DNA of 37,986 nt from the NCBI RefSeq assembly GCF_012184385.1, contig NZ_VSRL01000068.1, positions 1 to 37,986 of the forward strand. Direction: 5' to 3'. Numbering within the stretch: the first letter of the stretch is position 1; every line of letters begins with the position of its first letter. The notes under the pieces are model-generated. The model was not told the origin of the DNA and did not search any database. It worked only from the letters and a program-made list of their open reading frames with translations. The stretch comes from Lentzea indica (GTDB lineage: Bacteria > Actinomycetota > Actinomycetes > Mycobacteriales > Pseudonocardiaceae). Shown in pieces: positions 8,138 to 14,897 of this stretch. A program made the translations under genes and the position numbers.

Positions 8138-9300
8138 TCACGCGTCCAGCGCCGCCAGTCGCCGCGACGCTTCCGACTCGCCCCACCGGAACCCGATCCG
8201 CCGCGACAACCTGACGGCCTCGCCGTAAGACTCCCTGGCCTTCTCAGGGCAGCCGGCGAGCTCGTGGACGATGCCGCGGTCGAGCAGCACCCCCGCCTCG
8301 ATCTGCCTGTCCCCCACCGAACGCGCGAGCTGCAGCGCTTCCTCCGCCAGCTCCAGCGCCCGGTCCAGCGAACCGAGCTGACGATGGGCGTCGACCATGT
8401 TCGCCAGCGCGTGCAGCTCGCCAGAACGGTCGCCACAGGCGCGGAACGTCGTCAGGGTCTCCTCGTAACACACCAACGCGGCCGGCAGGTCACCCAGCGC
8501 CGCGTGCACCAGCCCCAGGTTGGTCCGGACGTAAGCCGCGCCCTGGGAATCGTCCAGCTTCTCGCGCAACGTCAGCGACGCTTCCAGCGAGGTGACCGCG
8601 GCGGGCAGGTCGCGGCGGCGCCAGTGCACGATGCCGAGGTTGTTGAGGGTCACGGCTTCGAGCTGGCGGTCGCTCAACGAGCGGGCCAGCGCGAGCGCGG
8701 CCGTCCAGTGCTGCTGGGCCTCGGCGAACTTGAAGCCGCGCTCGCAGGCGGCACCGAGTTCCTTCAGCGCCAGCGCTTCCGCGCGGACGTCGCCCAGCGA
8801 CCGGGCGGCTTCCAGGGCGAGGGTGTTCAGCGCGGCCCAGTCCGCCACCTCGGAGCGGCGGCGGAAGTACCAGGACAGGCCGGCGGCGAACGCGATCGCG
8901 TCGGCCGGTGAGGCCTGGTGGGCGGCGGCGATCAGGTTGTCGCGCTCTTCGGCGAGCCAGAGGTCGGCGGGGTTGTCCGCCAAGGCTTCCAGGTAGTGCT
9001 TGTGCACGCGTTCCAGTGCCAGCGACCGTTCCTCGGACGACTCCGAGCCACGGCAGCGTTCCCGCGCGAACAACCGCAGCAGGTCGTGCAGCGCGAAGCG
9101 ACCGGGTACCGGTTCCTCGACGAGATGGGCGGCGGCGAGCTCGGCGAGCAGCTCCTCGACGTCCGGCACGTCGGTCAGCGCCCGTGCGGCCGCGACCGCG
9201 AAGTCGGGCCGTCCAGGAGGCCGATCAGGCGGAAAACCTGTGCCACGGCAGGAGATCCGAGTTCGGCGTAGCTGACCTCGAACGCCGAGCGCACCGCGAG
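8138..9300 (-). pseudogene. 5'-truncated, frameshifted AfsR-type regulator remnant with TPR repeats
   Basis: The long C-terminal part (8138 to about 9205) is a series of tetratricopeptide repeats, for example AVTSLEASLTLREKLDDSQG. It is preceded by AAHLVEEPVPGRFALHDLLR, the winged-helix end of the NB-ARC module of AfsR/SARP regulators. Just upstream, in another frame, is LAVRSAFEVSYAELGS followed by VFRLIGLLDGP, the expected preceding block. Adding one base near 9205 (CCG to CCGG) joins the two as GPDFAVAAARAL. Homology stops abruptly at about 9300, where a CbiG-CobJ fragment begins on the other strand, so the P-loop and the SARP DNA-binding part are missing. The frame is open in the final register up to 9346, and a GTG at 9169 could still allow a TPR-only protein to be made. 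Confidence 0.7.
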
Positions 9301-9712
9301 CGTCGCCGAGGCAGCGGCGTTGCGCGGCGCGCAGATGCTCGCGCACGGTGCACCGGTGGAGCTGGCGGCCGAGAAGTTCAAGCGGGACAACGTGACCGTG
9401 GCCGCGGCACGGGTGCTGCCACGCGGGCGGCTCGCGCTCGTCGGCCTCGGGCCGGGCTCGGCGGAGGAACGCACGCCCCGTGCGGAGGCGGAGATCAGGC
9501 GCGCGGCGTTCGTGGTGGGCACCCCCGAGGCGATCGATGCCGTCGGGCCGCTCCTGCGTTCCGGAACCGAGGTCCGCTACGAGGGTGCGTGCGACTTGGC
9601 CTCGCGCGGTGCGGCTGTCGCGCTCGTTGCTTTCGGAGCCGGACCTACGCTGGACGATCCGGTCGAAGCCGACGTCATTGTTGTTCCCGGAGTACGGGAC
9701 CGCTGCGTCTAG
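9287..9712 (+). pseudogene. Remnant of a CbiG-CobJ fusion (cobalamin biosynthesis)
   Basis: The frame starts in RTASVAEAAALRGA, like the C-terminal end of the CbiG domain. It goes on through LPRGRLALVGLGPGSAEERT, the usual linker and first strand of precorrin-3B C17-methyltransferase CobJ in actinobacterial CbiG-CobJ fusions. Only about 85 residues of CobJ-like sequence follow, ending in VPGVRDRCV and a TAG. The middle appears compressed and the rest of the methyltransferase fold is absent. There is a stop codon in frame upstream (about 9269) and no ribosome site at the ATGs. It is best read as a dead fragment that joined the AfsR remnant on the opposite strand. Confidence 0.6.
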
Positions 9713-9776
9713 TCAACTGTCAAACCACCCGTAACGACTAGTGGCGGGTTGTGCGATTGATTCCGCGCCCGTGACG

Positions 9777-9812
9777 CTGTGTGTGCCGCCGCTCGACACC
9801 CTGCACACACAG
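9777..9812. repeat. Inverted repeat in the leader of the secreted protease gene
   Basis: CTGTGTGTGC at 9777-9786 is the exact complement of GCACACACAG at 9803-9812, with a 16-base loop. It lies about 24 bases before the ATG of the protease gene. It could be a leader hairpin that affects mRNA stability or an operator; no T run follows, so it is not a clear terminator. Confidence 0.45.
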
Positions 9813-9835
9813 TGTCATCGGGAAGGACTGGCTAC

Positions 9836-10609
9836 ATGGCGAAAACCCTGCATCGCCTGATCGTGTCCGTCGTGGTGTCCGCTCTTGCGAGCATCTTCTT
9901 CATCGCCCCGGCCGCCAACGCCGACGTCTCACCGATGATCGTCGGTGGCACGCGGGCCAGCACGTCGACGTACCCGTGGGTCGTCTACCTCGCCTCCACC
10001 TCCGGATCGCAGTTCTGCGGAGGCACGCTGACCAAGGCCAACAAGGTCGTCACCGCCGCGCACTGCGTGAAGGGCCGCACGCCGGCCAGCACGCGCGTCG
10101 TGCACGGCCGTGACGACAAGCAGAGCACCGCGGGCACGGTCGCGAACGTGACCAAGATCTGGGTGCACCCGAGCTACACCACCGCGACCGCCGGCTACGA
10201 CGTGGCCGTGCTGACGCTGGACCGCAACATCAGCTCGGCAACCCTGCCGCTCGCCACGCCGCAGGACACCGCGCTCTACACCGCGGGCAACTCCGCGTTG
10301 ATCCTCGGCTGGGGCACCACGTCGTCGGGTGGCTCCGCCTCCCGGTACCTGCTGAAGGCCAACGTGCCGTTGACCTCGGACTCGACCTGCAAGACCGCGT
10401 ACTCGCAGTACAGCAACACCTCCATGGTGTGCGCGGGCTTCCCGCAGGGTGGCGTGGACACCTGCCAGGGCGACTCCGGTGGCCCGCTGGTGTTCGGTGG
10501 CAAGCTCATCGGTGACACGTCGTGGGGCCGCGGTTGTGCCGCAGCCGGCTACCCCGGCGTGTACGGCCGCATCGCGCCGTACTACTCGGTGATCACTGCT
10601 CAGCTGTAG
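9836..10609 (+). CDS. Secreted trypsin-like serine protease (S1 family)
   Basis: This 257-residue protein starts with a Sec signal (residues 1-30, ending IAPAANADVS). The mature chain begins near IVGGTRASTSTYPWVVYLA, the classical activation end of chymotrypsin-fold enzymes. The catalytic triad is visible: His in VVTAAHC, Asp in YDVAVLTLDR and Ser in CQGDSGGP. An Asp six residues before the Ser (GVDTCQGDS) predicts trypsin-like cleavage after Arg or Lys. Three Cys pairs fit the expected disulfides. The ATG at 9836 has GGAAGG upstream. It is followed by a strong hairpin, so it is probably a single-gene transcript. It resembles Streptomyces trypsins. Confidence 0.93.
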   Translation: MAKTLHRLIVSVVVSALASIFFIAPAANADVSPMIVGGTRASTSTYPWVVYLASTSGSQFCGGTLTKANKVVTAAHCVKGRTPASTRVVHGRDDKQSTAGTVANVTKIWVHPSYTTATAGYDVAVLTLDRNISSATLPLATPQDTALYTAGNSALILGWGTTSSGGSASRYLLKANVPLTSDSTCKTAYSQYSNTSMVCAGFPQGGVDTCQGDSGGPLVFGGKLIGDTSWGRGCAAAGYPGVYGRIAPYYSVITAQL

Positions 10610-10620
10610 CACGCTCGGTT

Positions 10621-10658
10621 GCCATGCCCGCAGGATCAAGCGATCCTGCGGGCATGGC
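10621..10658. terminator. 17-bp perfect hairpin after the protease gene, overlapping the next start codon
   Basis: Arms 10621-10637 (GCCATGCCCGCAGGATC) and 10642-10658 pair perfectly around the loop AAGC. It follows the protease stop by 11 bases and looks like an actinobacterial terminator without a T run. Both candidate ATG starts of the PIG-L gene (10624 and 10654) lie inside the stem, which would also affect translation of any read-through mRNA. Confidence 0.75.
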
Positions 10659-11367
10659 TGATCTCGAAGCTGTGCCGGAGGACTGGTCGAGCGCGCTGGT
10701 CGTCGTCGCTCACCCCGACGACATGGAATACGGCGGCGCGGGCGCAATCGCGCGTTGGACCGCTCAAGGCAAGAAGATCGCATACCTGCTGGCGTGCCGT
10801 GGCGAGGCCGGAATCGACACGATGGAACCGGCCGTCTGCGGACCGTTGCGCGTCGAGGAGCAGATCGCGTCCTGCGCGGCCGTCGGCGTGACGGAAGTCG
10901 AGTTCCTGGACCACCCGGACGGTGTGATCGAGTACGGCGTGCCGTTGCGCCGCGACATCGCGGCGGCGATCCGCCGGCACAAGCCCGAGGTCGTGATCAC
11001 CGGCAACTTCCGCGAGACGTGGCCCGGTGGCGGCCTGAACATGGCGGACCACATCGCGGTCGGGCGTGCCACCGTCGACGCGGTGCGGGACGCGGGCAAC
11101 CGGTGGATCTTCCAGGACCTGGGGCTGGAGCCGTGGAACGGCGTCAAGTACGTGGCGGCGGCGTCCTCGCCGTTGGCGACGCACGCCGTGGACATCGCCG
11201 ACTCGTTCGACGCATCGGTCGAATCGCTGCGCGCGCACAAGGCCTATCTGGCTGCGCTGAGCGGGGACATGGCCGACCCGGAGCCGTTCCTGCGGAGCAT
11301 GGCTGAGATGGTGGGCCAGCGGTTCGGCGGCACTCTGGCCACCTCTTTCGAGCTACTGAGGCTGTGA
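10654..11367 (+). CDS. PIG-L family zinc-dependent deacetylase
   Basis: This 237-residue protein has the PIG-L metal motif AHPDDME near residue 20. It has a second block TGNFRETWPGGGLNMADHIAVG, where the usual HPDH-like His and Asp (ADH) complete the zinc site. Members remove N-acetyl groups from sugars, such as MshB in mycothiol synthesis or enzymes in glycopeptide pathways. The neighbours do not show which applies here. The start is either the ATG at 10654 or one at 10624 in the same frame; the second would add ten residues and lies in the other arm of the hairpin. No ribosome site is clear before either one, so expression may rely on a leaderless transcript. Confidence 0.85.
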   Translation: MADLEAVPEDWSSALVVVAHPDDMEYGGAGAIARWTAQGKKIAYLLACRGEAGIDTMEPAVCGPLRVEEQIASCAAVGVTEVEFLDHPDGVIEYGVPLRRDIAAAIRRHKPEVVITGNFRETWPGGGLNMADHIAVGRATVDAVRDAGNRWIFQDLGLEPWNGVKYVAAASSPLATHAVDIADSFDASVESLRAHKAYLAALSGDMADPEPFLRSMAEMVGQRFGGTLATSFELLRL

Positions 11368-11383
11368 CCATGTTCCCTTCGGC

Positions 11384-11398
11384 TGGACACGGCGTGTC
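11384..11398. repeat. Short inverted repeat between the PIG-L and cobA genes
   Basis: GGACAC and GTGTCC flank three bases (GGC), giving a small perfect dyad about 20 bases before the cobA ATG. It might be a regulatory site or a weak hairpin. The evidence is only the symmetry. Confidence 0.3.
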
Positions 11399-11418
11399 CG
11401 GTGTGGATGCTTCTACGC

Positions 11419-12627
11419 ATGCCCTTTGAACAGCACTACCTGGCCGGCCTCGACCTGCGGGGCCGGCGCGTCCTCGTGGTCGGTGGAGGCACGGTCGCGC
11501 AACGCCGCCTGCCTCGCCTGATCGCCAGCGGCGCCGCCGTCGAACTCGTGTCGCCGTCCGTCACGCCCGCCGTGCAGGGCATGGTCGACGCGGGGGAACT
11601 GACGTGGCACCAGCGGCGGTTCCAGCCGGGTGACGTCGAGGGCGCCTGGTACGTGGTGGCGTGCACGTCCAACGTCGAGGTGAACACGCAGATCGGCGAC
11701 GAGGCGCTGGCACAGCGGGTGTTCTGCGTGCGCGCGGACATCGCCGTCGAGGGCACGGCCGTGACACCGGCCGTCGGCACGCACGACGGGCTCGTGCTCG
11801 GCGTGCTCGCGGGTGGCGAGCACCGCCGGTCGGCCGCCGTGCGGGACGGGCTCGTGGCGGCGTTGCGCGACGGGCGCATCGCCGACCAGGCTTTGAAGCC
11901 TGCGGGCGTGGCCCTGGTGGGCGGCGGTCCGGGCGATCCGGAGCTGATCACCGTGCAGGGCAAGCGTTTGCTGGCCCACGCGGACGTGGTCGTCGCCGAC
12001 CGGCTGGCACCGCGCGAGCTGCTGGAGGACCTGCCGGCGCACGTCGAGGTCGTGGACGCGGCGAAGATCCCGTACGGCCGCGCGGCGACGCAGGAGTTCA
12101 TCAACCAGACGTTGATCGACCGCGCCAAGGAGGGGAAGTTCGTCGTCCGGTTGAAGGGCGGCGACCCGTACGTCTTCGGGCGGGGCTTCGAGGAGCTGCT
12201 GGCGTGCGCCGAGGCCGGCATTCCGGTCACCGTGGTGCCGGGCGTGACGTCGGCCTTTGGTGTGCCTGCTCTGGCCGGTGTGCCGGTGACGCACCGAGGT
12301 GTGGCGCACGAGGTGGTCGTCGTCTCGGGTCACGTTGCACCGGATGACCCGCGTTCTCTCGTGGACTGGTCCGCGATCGCACGCCTGAAGGGCACCGTCG
12401 TGCTGATGATGGCGGTCGAACGTGCCGGTGCGTTCGCCGCGGCGTTGATGGAAGGCCGTCCCGCTTCGACGCCCGTTGCCGTGATTCAGGAAGGCAGCAC
12501 GGCATCTCAGCGCGTGTTCCGCTCCACTTTGGACTCCCTGGCCGCCGACATGGAGAAGTGGGAGGTTCGTCCTCCCGCGATCATCGTGGTCGGCCCTGTC
12601 GCGGGCATTGCGTCAGCAAATAGTTAG
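11419..12627 (+). CDS. cobA: Uroporphyrinogen-III C-methyltransferase with N-terminal precorrin-2 dehydrogenase domain
   Basis: Residues 10-150 form a Rossmann domain (RRVLVVGGGTVAQRRLPRLI) like the dehydrogenase/ferrochelatase part of CysG. Residues 160-400 form the SAM-dependent methyltransferase, with VALVGGGPGDPELITVQGKR, VVADRLAPREL and FVVRLKGGDPYVFGRG, the standard SUMT blocks. The enzyme makes precorrin-2 and probably sirohydrochlorin, the branch point for siroheme and cobalamin. The ATG at 11419 fits the usual N-terminus (MPFEQHYLAGLDLRGR); in-frame starts further up exist at 11401 and 11407. About 1.7 kb upstream is a dead CbiG-CobJ fragment, so cobalamin-related sequence was once present nearby. 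Confidence 0.92.
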   Translation: MPFEQHYLAGLDLRGRRVLVVGGGTVAQRRLPRLIASGAAVELVSPSVTPAVQGMVDAGELTWHQRRFQPGDVEGAWYVVACTSNVEVNTQIGDEALAQRVFCVRADIAVEGTAVTPAVGTHDGLVLGVLAGGEHRRSAAVRDGLVAALRDGRIADQALKPAGVALVGGGPGDPELITVQGKRLLAHADVVVADRLAPRELLEDLPAHVEVVDAAKIPYGRAATQEFINQTLIDRAKEGKFVVRLKGGDPYVFGRGFEELLACAEAGIPVTVVPGVTSAFGVPALAGVPVTHRGVAHEVVVVSGHVAPDDPRSLVDWSAIARLKGTVVLMMAVERAGAFAAALMEGRPASTPVAVIQEGSTASQRVFRSTLDSLAADMEKWEVRPPAIIVVGPVAGIASANS

Positions 12628-12653
12628 ATAAGTTTCTTTACAAAAGCCGCCCG

Positions 12654-12693
12654 ACCGGTGGACTCTGCAGTCACGCCGCCTCAGTCCACCGGT
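12654..12693. repeat. Hairpin between cobA and the secreted double-psi-barrel gene
   Basis: ACCGGTGGACT at 12654-12664 pairs perfectly with AGTCCACCGGT at 12683-12693 around an 18-base loop. It lies after the cobA stop and six bases before the GGAGG of the next gene. It may end cobA transcription or act as a 5' leader element of the secreted protein mRNA; the short distance to the ribosome site favours a role in the leader. Confidence 0.5.
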
Positions 12694-12709
12694 TCCTGCG
12701 GAGGCACGC

Positions 12710-13615
12710 ATGAAACGCGCCCTGTCTTTGGCGGCAGGCATTTTGCTCATGATGTCCGGTTTGTTCGCTTCATCACCTGCGAGCGCGGCATCCCAACAGG
12801 TCTTCTGGACCTTCTACGGCTGGTACGACAACACGCCGCCTGGTGGTGACATCGCCTACCCGCAGATCCACAGCAAGGCCGGCGGCAAGGGAACCTGGTC
12901 GGACCCGATCACGTTCGCGACGTCCAGCAAGGAAGCCAAGCCGGGCACGAAGATCTATTTCCCGCGGGTGAAGAAGTACTTCATCATGGAGGACTCCTGT
13001 TCCTCGTGTGAGCAGGATTGGAACGGCAACGGCCCCAACGGCGGCCCTCGTCTTTGGCACTTCGACGCCTGGGTCGGCGGCAAGGGCGGCAACGCCATGA
13101 ACGTCATCGACTGCGAAGACGCGCTGACGAACTACCACGCCGACGGCAAGCCCGTGATGGAAGAGACCATCATCAACCCGCCGTCGAACCTGACCGTCGA
13201 CCCGACGCCGATCTTCAACACCTCGACCGGCGAGTGCTACGGCGGCGCGAAGCCCAAGACCACCAACGGCGAGTACAAGAACGTCTCCACCGGCAAGTGC
13301 CTCCAGGGCGGTGCTTCCGGCTCGCAGCTGACGACGGCCACCTGCAACGGCTCCGCGTCTCAGCAGTTCAAGTTCCACGGCGCCTTCATGGAGCAGGGGA
13401 CGCCCCAGCAGTGCACCACTCTGTCCTCGGGCAAGGTCGTGCTGAAGAAGTGCGACGGGGGACCGGCCCAGCAGTGGTCCATCAACCCGAACAAGACCAT
13501 CTCGGACATGCAGCACAACACCAAGTGCTACCGGGACGCGTCCGGCAAGGTGACGGCGGCGTCGTGCTCCGGTGACGCTGCCAAGTGGACGTTCAAGGCC
13601 GCGCCCCCGAAGTGA
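12710..13615 (+). CDS. Secreted double-psi-barrel-like protein with C-terminal ricin-type repeat region
   Basis: This 301-residue protein has a Sec signal (MKRALSLAAGILLMMSGLFA, cleavage near SPASA). The N-terminal domain (about 30-155) contains IHSKAGGKGTWSDPITFAT, GTKIYFPRVKKYFIMEDSC and LWHFDAWVGGKGG, a pattern of DPBB/expansin-like secreted proteins with paired Cys residues. The C-terminal part (about 185-295) has three repeats around CLQGG, QQFKFHG and QQWSINP, like ricin-type beta-trefoil lectins. It probably binds or loosens polysaccharide outside the cell. GGAGG lies six bases before the ATG. A terminator hairpin follows at 13654. The domain boundaries are approximate and no catalytic acid can be assigned with confidence. 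Confidence 0.75.
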   Translation: MKRALSLAAGILLMMSGLFASSPASAASQQVFWTFYGWYDNTPPGGDIAYPQIHSKAGGKGTWSDPITFATSSKEAKPGTKIYFPRVKKYFIMEDSCSSCEQDWNGNGPNGGPRLWHFDAWVGGKGGNAMNVIDCEDALTNYHADGKPVMEETIINPPSNLTVDPTPIFNTSTGECYGGAKPKTTNGEYKNVSTGKCLQGGASGSQLTTATCNGSASQQFKFHGAFMEQGTPQQCTTLSSGKVVLKKCDGGPAQQWSINPNKTISDMQHNTKCYRDASGKVTAASCSGDAAKWTFKAAPPK

Positions 13616-13653
13616 GCACGTAGGTGGGTAGCTGGTTCACAACCTGACACGAC

Positions 13654-13688
13654 GAAGGCCGCTTGCCCCGGTGGGGGAGGCGGCCTTC
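13654..13688. terminator. Terminator hairpin after the secreted double-psi-barrel gene
   Basis: GAAGGCCGC at 13654-13662 pairs with GCGGCCTTC at 13680-13688, and C and G runs inside the loop can extend the stem. A T-containing stretch follows (CTTTCAAGATCTTTT). A similar hairpin lies at 14838-14881, on the other side of the ECF operon. Confidence 0.75.
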
Positions 13689-13766
13689 AGCTTTCAAGAT
13701 CTTTTGTCACCGTTTCGCCCTGCGTTGCACTCATTGTCGTAAGAACGGACACGGAGGTAACAGTTG

Positions 13767-13952
13767 GTGATCGGATGGCTCGACAAGGTGCTCGACATCA
13801 GGGCCGGCACGCTGGCGGAGCGGGAACGCCGCACGACCTACGTCGAGGTGCTGCGCAACTTGCCTGACCGCAGCACGGTGGACGACCAGAAGGCCGACGG
13901 TTCCCGGTTGCTGATCTACATCCAGCCTTCGCCGGAGCCGGAGACGACGTGA
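13767..13952 (+). CDS. Small protein, first gene of the ECF sigma operon
   Basis: This short protein (about 61 residues) begins IGWLDKVLDIRAGTL and continues with a basic, polar middle and the end GSRLLIYIQPSPEPETT. I do not recognise the family. The start is taken as the GTG at 13767, eight bases after GGAGGT; a TTG three bases earlier is also possible. Its TGA overlaps the GTG of the sigma gene by four bases, so the two are translationally coupled. A role as a modulator of the sigma factor is possible from position alone. It has no membrane segment. Confidence 0.65.
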   Translation: MIGWLDKVLDIRAGTLAERERRTTYVEVLRNLPDRSTVDDQKADGSRLLIYIQPSPEPETT

Positions 13953-14497
13953 GTGACAACAGAGCCGGTGAGGCCGTGCGCCGTGTGCGTGCCCTCGCCC
14001 TGCTCGATCGGTACGCCGATGAACTGGCCGCCCATGCGTACAAACTCGGATGTACGCCGACAGAGGCCGAGGATGTCGCCGATGAGGCCATCCTCGCACT
14101 GCTCAGTCGTAAGGCGGACGCCAAGACCGTCGAAAACGAACGCGCATGGCTCTACGCGGTCACCCGCCGTGTAGTGATCAAGGTGCTGTCTGCGAACAAG
14201 CGATACGACGAACGCCTGCGTGGCCTCGACTTTCGTCAAAGAGCCTGGGCTGAACCCGAGATCGCCCTGGAGGCAGCGGAAACGTTCCGTGCGCTCGCGA
14301 AGCTCCCCGTGGAACATCGGGAAGCCGTGGTCCTCGCCGCTCAGGGCTTTGCCAACGCCGAAATCGCTGAGATCACCGAGGTGTCCACCGACGTGGTCAA
14401 GCAACGTATCAGCCGCGGCCGACGCAGGCTTCGCCAGCTGACAGGACGAGCGAAGCCCGTTGAACCCAGCACGATCAGCGGGAGGAGGAACGAATGA
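13949..14497 (+). CDS. ECF-type RNA polymerase sigma factor
   Basis: The 182-residue protein has a region 2 part (LGCTPTEAEDVADEAILALL, then ERAWLYAVTRRVVIKVL) and a region 4 helix-turn-helix part (LPVEHREAVVLAAQGFANAE, then VSTDVVKQRISRGRRRLRQL). This is the ECF sigma layout with a variable linker. It would direct RNA polymerase to a small set of promoters in response to an unknown signal. It starts at a GTG overlapping the upstream small gene and ends overlapping the next gene (ATGA). No classical membrane anti-sigma gene with a zinc motif is adjacent, so control must be of another kind. I did not find an obvious self-recognised promoter upstream. Confidence 0.9.
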   Translation: MSDNRAGEAVRRVRALALLDRYADELAAHAYKLGCTPTEAEDVADEAILALLSRKADAKTVENERAWLYAVTRRVVIKVLSANKRYDERLRGLDFRQRAWAEPEIALEAAETFRALAKLPVEHREAVVLAAQGFANAEIAEITEVSTDVVKQRISRGRRRLRQLTGRAKPVEPSTISGRRNE

Positions 14498-14826
14498 TCA
14501 GCTCGGACCGCGGACCCGATGACGCGACCAAGCGCTTCCAGGATCTCGATGACGCGCTGAAGGGAATGTTCGCCGAACGACATGAGACCGCAGCCCGCCG
14601 GGCCGCCCTCCTCGACAAGCTCGCGGCACAAGAGGCTGAACCACGCGAACCCTTCGCGCGCCGGGACGAACCACCGGCGCAACCGATCCGCCCATCGGTG
14701 CGGTCACGTCGCACACCGCAGATGCGCGCTTCCACAAGTCCGGCCGGCCATGGGACGCGACGGCCGCCCAGCGGCGGGCAGCACCAAAGGCCTGCTCGCA
14801 CAACGAGAAACAGATCGAGTCCGTAG
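14494..14826 (+). CDS. Basic, low-complexity protein of the ECF sigma operon
   Basis: This 110-residue frame starts at an ATG overlapping the sigma stop by four bases. Residues 1-50 are helical and charged (DATKRFQDLDDALKGMFAER, then AALLDKLAAQEAEP). The rest is rich in Arg, Pro and Ser with little predicted structure. There is no membrane segment and no HxxxCxxC anti-sigma zinc motif. The position suggests a regulator of the sigma factor or a product of the same stress response. Another frame also stays open across its 3' half, so a frameshift near the C-terminal end cannot be excluded. It ends just before a bidirectional hairpin. Confidence 0.6.
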   Translation: MISSDRGPDDATKRFQDLDDALKGMFAERHETAARRAALLDKLAAQEAEPREPFARRDEPPAQPIRPSVRSRRTPQMRASTSPAGHGTRRPPSGGQHQRPARTTRNRSSP

Positions 14827-14837
14827 CCGTTGTCCGA

Positions 14838-14881
14838 AAGGCTGAAGGCCGCCTCCGTTGCGGGAGACGGCCTTCAGCCTT
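14838..14881. terminator. Bidirectional terminator hairpin between the ECF operon and the helicase gene
   Basis: AAGGCTGAAGGCCG at 14838-14851 is the exact complement of CGGCCTTCAGCCTT at 14868-14881, with a 16-base loop. It sits between two convergent genes, about 12 bases after one stop and 16 before the other. It can serve both strands. Confidence 0.85.
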
Positions 14882-14897
14882 GTCAGATCCGATCAGA

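Noticed and set aside
9300..9346. A second frameshift in the AfsR remnant at about 9300
   Set aside because: The bases upstream fit the CbiG-CobJ fragment on the other strand better, so the apparent shift is explained by the junction.
14494..14826. Anti-sigma factor of the usual membrane type
   Set aside because: There is no membrane helix and no zinc-binding anti-sigma motif in the product.
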